NCBI RefSeq assembly: GCF_037042905.1
Contig: NC_087261.1
Span: 26,796,817-26,860,816, forward strand
DNA length: 64,000 nt
Source: Lytechinus pictus
Taxonomy: Eukaryota > Echinodermata > Echinoidea > Temnopleuroida > Toxopneustidae
Direction of reading: 5' to 3'
Part shown: in pieces, positions 44,306 to 52,740 of the stretch
Layout: each line of letters opens with the position of its first letter
How positions within the stretch are numbered: position 1 is the first letter of the stretch
Notes under the pieces: model-generated
Databases searched by the model: none
What the model saw: the letters and a program-made list of their open reading frames with translations, nothing else
What the model was told of the DNA's origin: nothing
Translations under genes and position numbers: made by a program

Positions 44306-44449
44306 TACCTGTGGTATACTGATCCCTCCCATCCGAAGGCTCTCGTGCAAGAGTTGAAGTTCCACTGGATCCAGTTCCCCTTTACATTCCTTATCATACT
44401 GGACAAACATGGCGTCTACCACCCGCTGCCGTTCAGCAAGCTCCGCCAT
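32353..44449 (-). CDS. EF-hand / coiled-coil protein with a dynein-stalk-like domain, 10 coding exons
   Basis: Joined exons (- strand order): 44449-44309, 43742-43570, 42251-42070, 40763-40563, 39943-39732, 39302-39170, 38225-38058, 37486-37206, 36728-36543, 32487-32353. Total 1812 nt, 603 aa, every junction AG/GT with matching phase. Order: EF-hand loops at 19-30 and 92-103 (second lacks the terminal Glu); conserved linker 106-165 (WEKFLRNRPV, GSGISFAEIEVDLC); K/E/R-rich coiled coil ~156-345; two helical-hairpin repeats ~350-440; then a segment like the dynein heavy-chain stalk (MT) region: LKQSTVAEIRSYSKPPDQV, LLLG, W499, DPNKIP, VSAGAAVFFAW559; tail 560-603. The hydrophobic spacing matches dynein stalks, but there is no AAA+ Walker motif, so it is not a motor. 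Likely a cytoskeletal or ciliary calcium-responsive protein (inference). Human orthologue not recognised. Confidence 0.8.
32649..32807. mobile_element. MITE GGGCCCAGTAACACAAAG, copy 2
   Basis: Inverse ends GGGCCCAGTAACACAAAG / CTTTGTGTTACGAAGCCC. Inserted in SINE-B. Confidence 0.75.
32808..32990. mobile_element. MITE GGGGGCTGTTTCACAAAGCT, copy 1
   Basis: Ends GGGGGCTGTTTCACAAAGCT and AGCTTCATAAAACGGCCCCC are inverse; inner GTTCGTAAGTTAAGAGC pairs with GCTCTTAACTTATGAAC. Two more copies at 60026-60218 and 60222-60389. Confidence 0.8.
33117..33718. other. Old retroelement-like or unassigned sequence
   Basis: GA-rich 33195-33415 reads REIVSAMCGMKLTNWKKTED with no recognised family and no splice evidence. 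Could be residual endonuclease or RT-like retroelement coding; not supported. Confidence 0.2.
33719..33846. mobile_element. MITE AACACAAAGGTTAGCGA type, copy 3
   Basis: GATCCAACAACACAAAGG ... AAGCTTTGTACTACAGGCTC; internal GATTGATTGTAC / CAATCAATCAT as in copy 1. Ends more decayed. Confidence 0.65.
34080..34393. mobile_element. Truncated copy of the AAAGGAGAATGAAAC foldback
   Basis: Keeps the left arm (AAGGAAAATGAAACCTTTGG, GAGCATTTGAACGTCGACAT, GATCCTCCCATTGGCAATG) and loses the right arm. Followed immediately by the second foldback family, as at 25.3-26.5 kb. Confidence 0.7.
34393..34997. mobile_element. Foldback MITE AAAGGGAAATCCAGCCTTGG, copy 2
   Basis: Very similar end to end to 25856-26465 (differences mostly single bases), ending GGGTTGGATTCCCCTTTAA. 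Confidence 0.85.
35022..35333. mobile_element. MITE GTGTTGCAAGAAA, copy 2, with internal tandem duplication
   Basis: Left GGAGTGTTGCAAGAAACTTG; right CCTGCAACACCCC. The inner ~125-bp unit (ATTGATTGCTTTTTGGCTCC, AATTGATATGCTTTGATT) occurs twice. Confidence 0.65.
35625..36362. mobile_element. TIR-bounded block with promoter-like motifs, in intron 9
   Basis: AATTCTCGCTACCCCAAATA at 35626 and its inverse ending near 36362 bound ~740 bp. Near the edges are CATTATGGGATAG (ZNF143/SBF-like) and ACCGGAAGTGG (ETS-like), with CpG-rich flanks. Could be a DNA transposon carrying promoter motifs or an internal bidirectional promoter. Confidence 0.45.
36543..36728 (-). CDS. Exon 9: stalk-like domain, distal part
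   Basis: Acceptor ACACTTTCTAG|GTATGG. Encodes VWKGMQALIGKTGKEGL, the D-x-NKIP motif and KFDLEQVRDVSAGAAVFFAW. These correspond to W..+K.L......L, D..NIP and V...S.A...L..WV of dynein stalks. Ends phase 0 at GCTTGG|GTAAGT. Confidence 0.85.
37015..37078. repeat. (CTGA)n / (ATCA)n microsatellite in intron 8
   Basis: GACTGACTGACT then AATCAATCAAGCAATCAATC. Confidence 0.8.
37206..37486 (-). CDS. Exon 8: second hairpin repeat and start of stalk-like domain
   Basis: Acceptor TTACTTGTCAG|ATTTGG. After the repeat, KRLKRLRDEILNLKQSTVAE leads to IRSYSKPPDQVHKVMTGTYL and LLG. In dynein heavy chains the corresponding order is helix, E(V/I)+S..PP..V..V..AV..LLG. Ends phase 0 at CTACTG|GTGGGT. GC-rich third positions stand out from the AT-rich introns. 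Confidence 0.85.
38058..38225 (-). CDS. Exon 7: first helical-hairpin repeat
   Basis: Acceptor TATGACATCAG|GTGAACG. Encodes RERHNKIRKELKVAIKEKDK, AKLQKSVKEFKDAKL and ...LAKAEAILKRFKARD. The pattern L..AI..KD...L...VK.. recurs in exon 8 as LVKAMDKRSLEDLEKAIKFV. Ends phase 1 at GATG|GTAAGA. Confidence 0.8.
39170..39302 (-). CDS. Exon 6: Ala/Glu/Lys-rich helix
   Basis: Acceptor TTTCACTTGTCAG|GAAGCTGC. Encodes EAAEKAKAAEEEAKKAAAAV and onward in phase 0. The frame printed in the longest local ORF (Arg/Leu-rich) is the wrong one: only the Ala/Glu/Lys frame fits both junctions. Ends phase 1 at AAAC|GTAAGG. Confidence 0.75.
39365..39640. repeat. (ATC)n/(TCC)n microsatellite in intron 5
   Basis: Runs of CATCATCAT and CCTCCTCCT on +. 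Gives Asp/Met-rich frames on - and Ile/His-rich frames on +. Confidence 0.9.
39732..39943 (-). CDS. Exon 5: coiled coil continued
   Basis: Acceptor ATTCTTTCTTCAG|AGAGAGG. Encodes ~71 residues with heptad-like spacing (LEIIEVQQALEAQRELEAKA). Ends phase 0 at GCCAAG|GTAGGC. Confidence 0.8.
40042..40086. repeat. Perfect 45-bp palindrome in intron 4
   Basis: Arms of 22 bp (40042-40063 and 40065-40086) with one central base; left arm begins ACAAAGTGAGAGCAATATAT. Part of a larger foldback: ~40095-40150 pairs with ~40235-40300 (TTCAAAATTTTAAAG / CTTTAAAATTTTGAA, AAACTTAAGAATAT / ATATTCTTAAGTTT). Confidence 0.9.
40563..40763 (-). CDS. Exon 4: K/E/R coiled coil
   Basis: Acceptor TTTTGTTTACAG|AAAGG. 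Encodes 67 almost wholly charged residues (RRKLEDEERRRKAEEQRKKD and similar), a probable single alpha-helix or coiled coil. Ends phase 1 at GAAG|GTGAGAAGG. Confidence 0.8.
40782..41068 (+). mobile_element. SINE-A, full length, tRNA-derived head
   Basis: GGGGCATCGTGGTTTAGTGG carries the A box (TGGTTTAGTGG) and GGGTTCGATTC the B box of a pol III promoter. The body is TTTTCCTTCAACAAGAAATT and onward, and the tail GCGCAATATAAATGCC plus T/A-rich end. Inserted in intron 3 of the - gene, head-to-head with it. Confidence 0.8.
41142..41575. mobile_element. MITE with AGGATTTTCC/GGATCCGCC ends and tandem units
   Basis: Starts GGGGCAGATCAAGGATTTTC, ends CCCGGATCCGCCAC. Inside, AATTTGACAAGCAAAAAAAG, CTACCAAAT and TTCCAGGAA repeat about every 60 bp, four to five times. 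Related to 11029-11290. Confidence 0.65.
42070..42251 (-). CDS. Exon 3: conserved linker
   Basis: Acceptor AATACTAG|ATTTATG. The split codon AG|A gives Arg105. Encodes FMFEAVHGNLFSRRRWEKFL then NRPVRGSGISFAEIEVDLCN and the start of the acidic helix. Balanced, globular composition, the most orthologue-diagnostic part of the protein. Ends phase 1 at GAAG|GTATGT. Confidence 0.8.
42284..42900. mobile_element. Foldback MITE AAAGGTCAAGTCCACTTC
   Basis: Left TTAAAGGTCAAGTCCACTTC and right GGTGGACTTGTCCTTTAA are inverse. Inner AAGAAAGTTATGACATTTTA pairs with AAAATGTCATAACTATCTTA. Lies in intron 2. Partial copy at 22190-22796. Confidence 0.85.
43210..43470. other. Possible old RT/retroelement shadow, unassigned
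   Basis: The - frame at 43457-43250 reads YLSDLIQKYQPSQSLCAQSK and ...TFGDRAFGKMAPKTVEQLHD. This resembles the C-terminal tail of non-LTR ORF2 proteins (P..L..L+..Y.P.R.LRS...L..P+....GDRAF...AP..WN.LP). A truncated CR1/L2-type fragment on - in intron 2 is likely. Confidence 0.55.
43570..43742 (-). CDS. Exon 2: second, degenerate EF-hand
   Basis: Acceptor CTCGTTCGTAG|GTGAAG. Reads VKASMMYCCAFEDSC... to FDLLDREQKGFITEDQA. The loop D92-R-E-Q-K-G-F-I-T-E-D-Q103 keeps D1, E3, G6 and I8 but has Gln at the bidentate position 12, so Ca2+ binding is doubtful. Ends phase 2 at GCAAG|GTAAAG. Confidence 0.8.
44095..44308. repeat. (ATC)n microsatellite abutting exon 1
   Basis: CATCATCAT runs from ~44095 to 44306. 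On - it is (ATG)n starting three bases into intron 1, so it touches the 5' splice site. Gives His-rich and Met-rich artefact frames. Confidence 0.95.
44309..44449 (-). CDS. Exon 1: start codon and first EF-hand
   Basis: Encodes 47 residues. The ATG has good context (ATC ATG G). EF loop D19-K-E-C-K-G-E-L-D-P-V-E30 has acidic residues at loop positions 1, 3, 9 and 12 and Gly at 6. Ends phase 0 at CCACAG|GTAATGATGATG, where the intron runs at once into an ATG/ATC microsatellite. Confidence 0.8.
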
Positions 44450-44745
44450 GATTGCAGGTCAAAGGGCAATCCAAGGTCAACTCGGTCCCAAGATTGACCC
44501 TGAGGCCGTAGCGCTGTATTTCTTCACAACTTTTCAGAATCTAGCATTGGGTATTTGAGGGGCAAAACATAATAGAGATAGAAACAATGTTAGTAAACAG
44601 ATCCTATGGCACATACATGTATGTATTCTGCTGTCAGGTTTAATAGACCTTTGCATTAATGTCATCTCGCCCTATCTTCTATGCTTTTCACACTGCATTT
44701 CCTTAACCTCATTACTATCTTTTTTTTTATTCACACCGTCTTTCT

Positions 44746-45341
44746 TAAAGGAGAATGAAACTCTTGGAGCAAGTTAGCTTTTGTGAAAGCAGAAAAATCA
44801 AAGAATAAGATCAACAAAACTTTGAGTAAAATAGGACTAGCAATAAAAGAGTTATGAGCATTTGAATGTCGAGATCACTAAAGCTATGGAGATCCCCCCA
44901 TTGGCAATGCGACCAAGATCTATGATGTCACAGATGAACAACTCTCCCCTTTTGGACACTGAAAATATACCCCAAAACATTTATTTTTGCTCATTCTAAT
45001 CATTTGTGACAAACGATTCATCAATGATATAATGTTGTGAAACCTCTGTACTTGTCCTCTCATAAAGAGAACACCTTACCTTGTGATAGACTCTATAAAA
45101 GTGAGAATATAAGTGAAATAAGTACTAAAGTAATAACGGAGTTGTACGTGTGTGACATCACAGATCTTGGTCGCATTGCCAATGGGAGGATCTACATGGC
45201 ATTAGTGATCTCAATAATCAAATGCTCATAACTTTCTCATTATTCATTCAATCTTCCTCAAACTTTCAACAATATGTTTCTTTGATTTTTCTCTTTGATA
45301 TGGATTCAGCTGGTTTCAAGGGTTTCATTCTCCTTTAACCC
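44746..45341. mobile_element. Foldback MITE TTAAAGGAGAATGAAACTC, copy 2
   Basis: Near-identical to 25256-25857 over its whole length, with a few substitutions and short indels (for example one CTTACC vs CATCACC difference), so one of the two insertions is recent. Confidence 0.9.
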
Positions 45342-45740
45342 CAAACTATTTGCTTAGCCATCACACAGCTATCACACAGCTCATGAATATTGATGATTTT
45401 ACCATACAGAGCGCGATTAACGTGCAATTTCGACTTCTGTGATTGGCTAGTGCTTAGCCCCACTTTTCCTTAGCCCACTTTCTTTTCACACTGCATCTCT
45501 TAGCACCACAATTGTAGTACTACTCACTAGCACCACAATAACCCTGCTAACCCTGCTTTTTTGCAGGGCCAGATAGTACCAACTATTTACAGTGCTAGCC
45601 CACTTTGCTAAAACGTAGTGTGAAAACGAAGTGGGCTAAGCTTAACCCCGGGATATTGGTGGGGCTAGGACCCCCCCCCCCCACCTAGCCCCACCAATTT
45701 CCCGGGGTTAAGGAAAAAAAAGTGCAGAGTGATAAGCATC
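45341..45740. mobile_element. Foldback block around TTAACCCCGGGATATTGG
   Basis: CTTAACCCCGGGATATTGGT at ~45630 pairs with ACCAATTTCCCGGGGTTAAG at ~45695 across a poly-C loop. Upstream repeated TTAGCCCA/CACTTT words suggest a larger decayed element. Confidence 0.5.
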
Positions 45741-46082
45741 TTAGAGGCTAAAGTGTGCGTTGGTGATCTGCTGCTCAAGGTGAAATATAGAATCTTCCAG
45801 AACTAGCAATTTTGTACACACACAAAAATGATTGTTTAAAAAATCATATTCTGCCAATGAAATGCAGAATCGGCACCATCTGTTCAAATCATGGGCATAT
45901 GGAAGCTACAACTGAAAAGGGTGCAAATATTCCTTAAATTGAATGAATAAAGAAATCTGTTAATTGTCTACAATTTATCCTTTTTTTTATTGCGTTCAGG
46001 AAAATGGTAATTTGAAAATTCAACAGACAAGATCTAATTCAGTGAATAAAGTCAACTATGTCAATTGCAATTCCCAATTTCC

Positions 46083-47390
46083 AGGGACGGTATTCTGAAA
46101 ACCGCGTGAGCACAAACACGGTGTTAGGTAACACGATTGGTATTCTGAAAATCGTGTTAGCAGGAAAAACAGTTTTTCAGCTTTATTTTCCATCTATCTT
46201 TCTCTCTACTAACAATAATAACTGCTTTGGAACTTTCTGTGAAAATACATCTTTAATTTGGATTAATAATCAAAATCATTAACATATATGCTCATGAGTT
46301 TACTTTTTGCCATATATCGTTTAAAAAGATGAAAGGAGAGGTAGAAGATTAAAAACGTCTTTTCAATGGTTAGGCCTATAGTTTCAATGTGACTCTCAAT
46401 GCTTCTAGGTTATCCTTAATTTACCTATCCCGCCAGTCAATCAATTGTTTCGGATGGGGGCCCAGGCAAAAGTGAAATGCTTCTAGGTTATCCTTAATTT
46501 ACCTATCCCGCCAGTCAATCAATTGTTTCGGATGGGGGCCCAGGCAAAAGTGAAATAAAAATAGGGAGCCTATATCATTTATATTTGGGGGGGGGGGGGC
46601 TGATCGCTCTACGCATCAAATTATTATAAAGAATTTGGCTTGCGGAGAGCACCGAAAAAATACAATTTTGTATGTTTGCTCATATTTCTATGTCAGGTTT
46701 ACCCCTTTTCAATGGTTAGGCCTATAGTTTCAATGTGACTCTCAATGCTTCTAGGTTATCCTTAATTTACCTATCCCGCCAGTCAATCAATTGTTTCGGA
46801 TGGGGGCCCAGGCAAAAGTGAAATAAAAATAGGGAGCCTATATCATTTATATTTGGGGGGGGGCTGATCGCTCTACGCATCAAATTATTATAAAGAATTT
46901 GGCTTGCGGGGAGCACCGAAAAAATACAATTTTGTATGTTTGCTCATATTTCTATGTCAGGTTTAATTTTTTTTTTAAAGTGCTTTTCAGTTCTCAAAAC
47001 TATTAGGAGCATATAGATAAATTATGCTTGCCCCCCATATTTTAGGGGTGATCGTCCCCTGCCCGATCCACAATCGATTGAGGCCTCTGTCTCTCTTATA
47101 AATTCGTACCCATGCTGTCTGAAATAATCCATTCTTTATTGCCACAATCCCCCCTCCCCATCCCCCCCGTCTCTTTCTAGCTCTAACATTAATTAGCTGT
47201 ATGCGCTTATGACGTCACAAAGGAAAGCTTCGTGTCACCGCGCACGCACTCCTTTTTTTCCCTGAAAATTTTGCGCGAATTTTTCTCTAACAGCGCATTT
47301 GATTGGATGAAATAGATGCAGAGTGGGAGGAGCTAAAGATCACACGATATTTAACACCAAAGTTAACACGATTTTCAGAATACCTGTCAT
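46083..47390. mobile_element. TIR-bounded block with GGTATTCTGAAAA ends
   Basis: GGTATTCTGAAAACCGCGTG (46088) and GGTATTCTGAAAATCGTGTT (46139) on the left; AACACGATTTTCAGAATACC ending ~47386 on the right. It contains the 46361-46970 tandem duplication. Non-autonomous element likely. Confidence 0.55.
46361..46970. repeat. Tandem duplication, ~345-bp unit with a nested 78-bp duplication
   Basis: CTTTTCAATGGTTAGGCCTA begins both units (~46361, ~46706). Inside unit 1, TGCTTCTAGGTTATCCTTAA...CAAAAGTGAAA is repeated at once (46399-46476, 46477-46554). Copies are almost identical, differing in the G-run length. Confidence 0.9.
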
Positions 47391-47574
47391 CCATTCTTTA
47401 TTGCCACAATCCCCCCTCACAATGTACATGCACCTCGCTAAATATCATGAATCTTATCTTAAATTTTAAGATAAGTTTCGTTATTTATCGGCCAATGCAA
47501 GTATTCAAAAAAATCTAAATAACCACTAGTTGTCGCCCTCTATATGCGTCTTGTAGCTAGGCTACGATAACAAA

Positions 47575-47611
47575 GGCGGCAAGATGGCGACAATGACAGA
47601 CTGTGAGTAAA
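47575..47611 (+). CDS. Candidate first coding exon with YY1-type start
   Basis: GGCGGCAAGATGGCGACAAT is the AAGATGGCGGC-like YY1 motif that often overlaps the start codon of housekeeping genes. It gives ATG GCG ACA ATG ACA GAC T followed by a donor-like GTGAGTAAA. No following exon was found on + in the window, so the gene is unknown; weak. Confidence 0.3.
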
Positions 47612-47824
47612 TGCTCCTCTGCTTTTAATATTTTCATTCATTTTATGTGTAATATTATTTTAAAATATGATCATTTTGGACCAAAAGGATTAAAATGATA
47701 TTGTACTATTGTAGCCCATTTATATAAGTTTGGGCTCAAAACCATAAATAAAATGCGCAATTTCCATTAAGTTAGAGCAAGGGAACTCTTCCCGTGCATG
47801 TAGTGCAATGTCATCCCGTCCATA

Positions 47825-48023
47825 GGCGGCGGAAGCAGGGGGGGGGATGTGTCCCCCCCCCCTAAATTTTAGGTGGGGGGACGATCCCCCCTAAATTTTT
47901 TGTTGATAACCTTTTTTTTCCCCTGCATCCCCCCAAAAATTTTTGGTTGATAACCTTTTTTTTTTTTTTTTTTCTTGTCAAAATTTGTTTGTGGTCCCCC
48001 CTAAAATGTTTGGCTTCCGCCGC
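47825..48023. mobile_element. MITE GGCGGCGGAAGC, copy 2
   Basis: GGCGGCGGAAGCAGG at left and GGCTTCCGCCGC at right, with the same GTCCCCCCTAAA units and T-runs as 19657-19875. Confidence 0.85.
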
Positions 48024-48479
48024 AAATGATCCCGTCCCTTGCTCCTTGGAGATTAAGCACGACTTGACATTAATCTCCAGCAGCCTCCTGGCTAGGTGCG
48101 ACTAGATATGTAGTACTAGTAGTATCTTGAATTGATCTAGAACTTTTTGCCCAGATATTTAGGGCCACAGCAAGTGGCACAGGGGCGAAAGTACCTCAAG
48201 TGATGTTCATGTAGGCTCTACTCCACTTTACTACCGCTACACTATGCTACACCTACCCGAACATCAAGGACAGGTGGTGAACTCACTCTGATAGTCTCCG
48301 AGTGACAAAGTCAAAGGTAGGATTTTATGGGGGGGAATATAAAACTCGTGCATCAACTCGATTTTAAAAAGAATAAAAACTTTTATCAGTTATCTTTCTA
48401 CTTTTCATTCTAATTTCACTCCATAATATATCCATTCTCCGGTTAGTATCAAAATTGGTGACTTAAAAGTTAAAAGTCT

Positions 48480-49100
48480 TAACTTATAGTGAACTTAGTC
48501 TTAGACTAGAGCCAGTTTCGGGTTCCTCACACATATTCACTGCCGATTCCAAAACATCGCAAACGCAAATTGCGCATGCGCGAAAATCGCAGCTCAATTT
48601 CAGGACAGGACTACAGATCGGGATCGTTTCACATTTGCACAGGTCTCGATCTATCTACTGGCTACCCATGGGCCATGTCGAGGTCAAGACAAAACCATTG
48701 ACCATATCATATCTATTATCTGCATAGGGCCTATGTATGTATCTGCTCACTGCACGACGCACAGCGCAGCTCAGACGCCTTCGGCAGGGCCCCGGCTCGG
48801 CCCGGGGAAGTTCCGGGAACAGATCAAAGAGCGGGTGACGATAACTAGCCAAAACAAGCAGGCAACGACGCGACACGACTCCACATTAGACAACAGTCAC
48901 ACTGCACAAACAGTTTCCTAATTTAGACAATGAATTTACTGAAAATCTTCTTGACAACTTAAAAACAAATAACTCCTAATAATTTCGGGCAAAGGGTTTT
49001 AAAATCACAATTACTTACATGTCGCTATCACTATCAGTATCATGTTGTTGCTACGTCATGCGGCGTCGGTGGTTTCCATTTTCACAACTGTTGAACTCTG
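48480..49100. other. CpG-rich region with NRF-1-like site, no gene assigned
   Basis: TTGCGCATGCGCGAAAA at ~48571 and a GC-rich patch at 48775-48820 look like promoter DNA. Sequence around 48535-48620 resembles 13850-13910 and 14250-14290. No exon chain found. Confidence 0.25.
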
Positions 49101-49387
49101 AGCAGTTGAGGGCGTAAATAATCTCGAAACAGAAAGGAAATGTTATTTGTGCACTATTTTCATTTTCTTGCATTTACGAAAAAGAATCGATAATCACCCA
49201 TCTCTCTCATTTTTTATTGCTCCCTTTCTATGTTTGCATTCTTCACCTTTATGTTATTTTTTTTAATACATACAAGGCAAACTTTCAAACAAAATACCCC
49301 CGAAAATATTTGTGCCATGATATAATCCATGCAATCACCACCACATCCATGCACACCATCACTAACACATCTTTGCTGAAACTATAC

Positions 49388-49606
49388 AGTAAAAACGCTG
49401 TTTAAGATTTTATACAACGCTGTTTACTATATGAACCTTACAGTATTTGTTTAACCGTTTAAACAATCATGTTTAATTTATTGACAATTAAATTTTGAAA
49501 ATTAAACTCTGTTGCTTAAGATTTAAACAGTTGTTTCAACTGTTTAAACAATTACTGTAAGGTTCATATAGTAAACAGCGTTGTATAATTTTTTTTTACT
49601 GTGTAA
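49388..49606. mobile_element. MITE CAGTAAAAACGCTGTTTA type, copy in duplication 1
   Basis: ACAACGCTGTTTACTATATG at ~49415 pairs with CATATAGTAAACAGCGTTGT at ~49567, and TACAGTAAAA / TTTTTACTGTGTA form the outer ends. The other copy is at ~52373-52580. Confidence 0.75.
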
Positions 49607-49744
49607 CAAGACCAAATAGATATGTTGTTGTTTTTTCATCCAACAAAAGGCCGGGTATATTGAAGTACTTTTTTTTGTCCTCACTATTTGGTAAATCTTG
49701 GGGCAGTCACATATCCGCAACCAACGTCATAACCATAATCACCA

Positions 49745-50055
49745 TGAACATGATGATCATCACCACCACCACCATCATCATCATCAACTAAAGTTTGGGT
49801 AATAATAATAGCAGGGCCCACAATGGGAGACCAGTTTTTGGAACTTAAGTGGCTACCCTGGGTAAATATACCATTATCATCATCTTCATCATCTTTATTA
49901 CCATCATCATCAAAATCATCATTACCATCATCATCATAAACATTATCATCATCACCATCATCATCATTATCCCCATCATCATCACCATCATCAACATCAT
50001 CACCATCACTACTATTATCACCACCATCATCACCATCATTATCATCATTACCACC
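49745..50055. repeat. (ATC)n/(ACC)n microsatellite, copy 1
   Basis: CATCATCACCATC runs with a unique spacer (AGCAGGGCCCACAATGGGAG) at ~49812. Ile/Thr-rich + and Met-rich - frames are artefacts. Confidence 0.9.
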
Positions 50056-50737
50056 AACACTAACTGTATCGTCCCACTATCAAATACTTCCCTCACAAAG
50101 AAAAACAAGCTAAAATTTAAGAGACATCAGCATGTTCCAAAATGCATTAATTATGAAGAACAGTTTATTTTTTCTTGCTACTTATCAAAGCATCATATTA
50201 ATTGTTTGTATCTTTAATCCTTAAATGCAACAAGATATATCATTCAATTCAAGACATTATCTCTGTATCGGTTGAAAAGGAAATAATAAGAGGCAACACC
50301 CTTGCTTCTCTCCATATATTTAAAATCTAGCAAATATTCCTCTCCTTCATTATCAACATATTTTGACACATTGATGCCAAAGTTACATCCATAGGAATTC
50401 TAACAACATATTTCATTCAATCTATCATAATCCATATCAAGGGGGAGTGAACATTCTGATTTCGTTCTACCATTTTCAAATTTCAATCATTTTTTTCCCT
50501 TTGCATTGATTTCAAATGTATGTACAATTATTTACAAAATATACACGATTACACATTTACCAAGATAGACTACATATGGTACATACAAAGATCAGAATAC
50601 TCTTTTAATTATCTACAAGGTCTTCAATGCTTATTTTGATTTTTTTTCTTTCTCAAAAAAAATTTGAGAGTCAATCATGATCGAATCCCATCTTATACAT
50701 CAAGTCATATCTGTGCAATGAACTAAACAAAATTAAA

Positions 50738-51368
50738 AAAATAGATGTGACCTGCCACCCCAAAATAAGCAATAATTCGCCAGGAAAGATTCACTGTAAA
50801 TTTCCAAAATAGTAATTTGGTTATCACGAAGTAAAAAAGAGAAAATGAGGTTATTTGAAAAGAGTAATTCTTCTTCTTCCTACTGTCAAAAATTTGAAGA
50901 TTAAGTAAAAAAGGAGATACATGTACAAGAGTTTGTCTGACACAATTTTTTCCTGGACTGCTTCAAGGTTTCAAAGAGATTTGTACAGTGTGTACATCTC
51001 ATGCTTCAGTGAACCCCATGCTTATGAACCTTATAAATCTTAACTGGGCTATTTCGGACCGGTATATACTGGGGGGGGGGGGGTCAATTTGACCCCACCC
51101 CCTCAGATCTCGGCCGCTGATTGCGCAATCGCCGCAAAAATTTGCAAGCGCGTAGAGCCGGATTTAAACTACAAGAGTGTATAGTAAATTTTTTTTTAAA
51201 TTTTAATATTTTTTATTAATTATGCAAATAAGCATATGAAATTTGCCATAAATTTTGTTTTTTGTGTATGTATTTGCCTTTAACTCAATTTATATAGCTA
51301 GTAGAATGCTAATTTTTGGTGGGAGTATCAATTATTACATTTCTAACAAATATCTACAAAAAAATAGC
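50738..51368. mobile_element. Left part of a TIR element (GATGTGACCTGCCACCCC end)
   Basis: Same left end and body as 55337-56562 but cut at the duplication border, so no right end. Confidence 0.6.
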
Positions 51369-52109
51369 TGATAATTGTCTAATCACAATGAAACTGAAAT
51401 ACACCTTTTTTATTTTGGACCTACATGAAGCATTCCGATGAATGTCTAGATCTACGACAAAATATAGACCCCTACTCCTAGATATAGTATTTTTGAGAAA
51501 CTCAAAGACAATGATCACACTTGTTTGGAAGTCAGGCAAAAGAAATATTGAAATTGAGGTTTACATATTACGTACGGTAATACAGGATGAGCCCCGAACC
51601 CCGGCAAACATATTACAATTTGCAAGTGAGATCATAACATGAAAATGAGCGTAACTTACTTTTATTCCTATGGAATGTCATTAGAATAGTATTGATGTTC
51701 CCTCCAAGATTTTCTGCTCCAATGCAGTTCACTCAGATACCATGATTTCGAACATCAATTCTATAAACAGATAATTAGTCTAGCTATTTCGTTTCAGAAA
51801 CTTGAAATTCGCAGAGTCCAAAAGAACGACACTCCGCACAGATATCGTAGGGAATTGTGGGACGGAAAAAATGTTTAATGCATGAGTACATGAATAAAAC
51901 ATTAGCGTTTTATCCAATCATACAAGTGCATTATGCGTATTTTGACGTCATTCTCATGAATAAAACATTGACCCTCCAAAATCAACCTTCAAATTGTCCG
52001 CCGGCAGCCATGTTAGCTATGTACAAAACCTATGGGAAATAAAAACGCGCGGAAAGAGTTACCTCTCTAGCTCCCTTCGGGAGCTTATACGTAAGATTGT
52101 ATCTCTGTG
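51369..52109. other. Spacer between duplication copies, no gene
   Basis: Holds a repeated ATGAATAAAACATT (51890, 51956). On - near 52011, an ATGGCTGCCGGCGG YY1-like start has no good donor after it. Confidence 0.4.
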
Positions 52110-52740
52110 TCGAAACAGAAAGGAAATGTCATTTGTGGACTATTTTCATTTTCTTGCATTTATGAAAAAGAATCGATAATCACCCATCTCTCTCATTTTT
52201 TATTGCTCCCTTTCTATGTTTGCATTCTTCACCTTTATTTTATTTATTAAATACATACAAGGCAAACTTTCAAATAAAATACCCCCGAAAATATTTGTGC
52301 CATGATATAATCCATGCAATCACCACCACGCCCATGCACACAATCACCAACACATCTTTGCTGAAACTATACAGTAAAAACGTTTAAGATTTTATACAAC
52401 GCTGTTTACTATATGAACCTTACAGTATTTGTTTAACCGTTTAAACAATCATGTTTAATTTATTGACAATTAAATATTGAATATTAAACTTTGTTGCTTA
52501 AGATTTAAACAGTTGTTTAAACAATTACTGTAAGGTTCATATAGTAAACAGCGTTGTATAATTATTTTTTTACTGTGTAACAAGACCAAATAGATATGTT
52601 GTTGCTTTTTCATCCAACAAAAGGCCGGGTATATTGAAGTACTTTTTTTTGTCCTCACTATTTGGTAAATCTTGGGGCAGTCACATATCCGCAACCAACG
52701 TCATAACCATATAATCATGAGCATGATCATCACCACCACC

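Larger units (their letters stand above)
49124..51368. repeat. Segmental duplication, copy 1 (2.25 kb, ancestral-looking)
   Basis: From TCGAAACAGAAAGGAAATG (49124) to CTACAAAAAAATAGC (51368), matching 52110-55962 at high identity. Lacks the hAT insertion and the extra microsatellite unit. No coding gene inside. Confidence 0.9.

Noticed and set aside
44003-44497. 164-aa His-rich frame on +
   Set aside because: (CAT)n read-through overlapping exon 1 of the - gene on the opposite strand.
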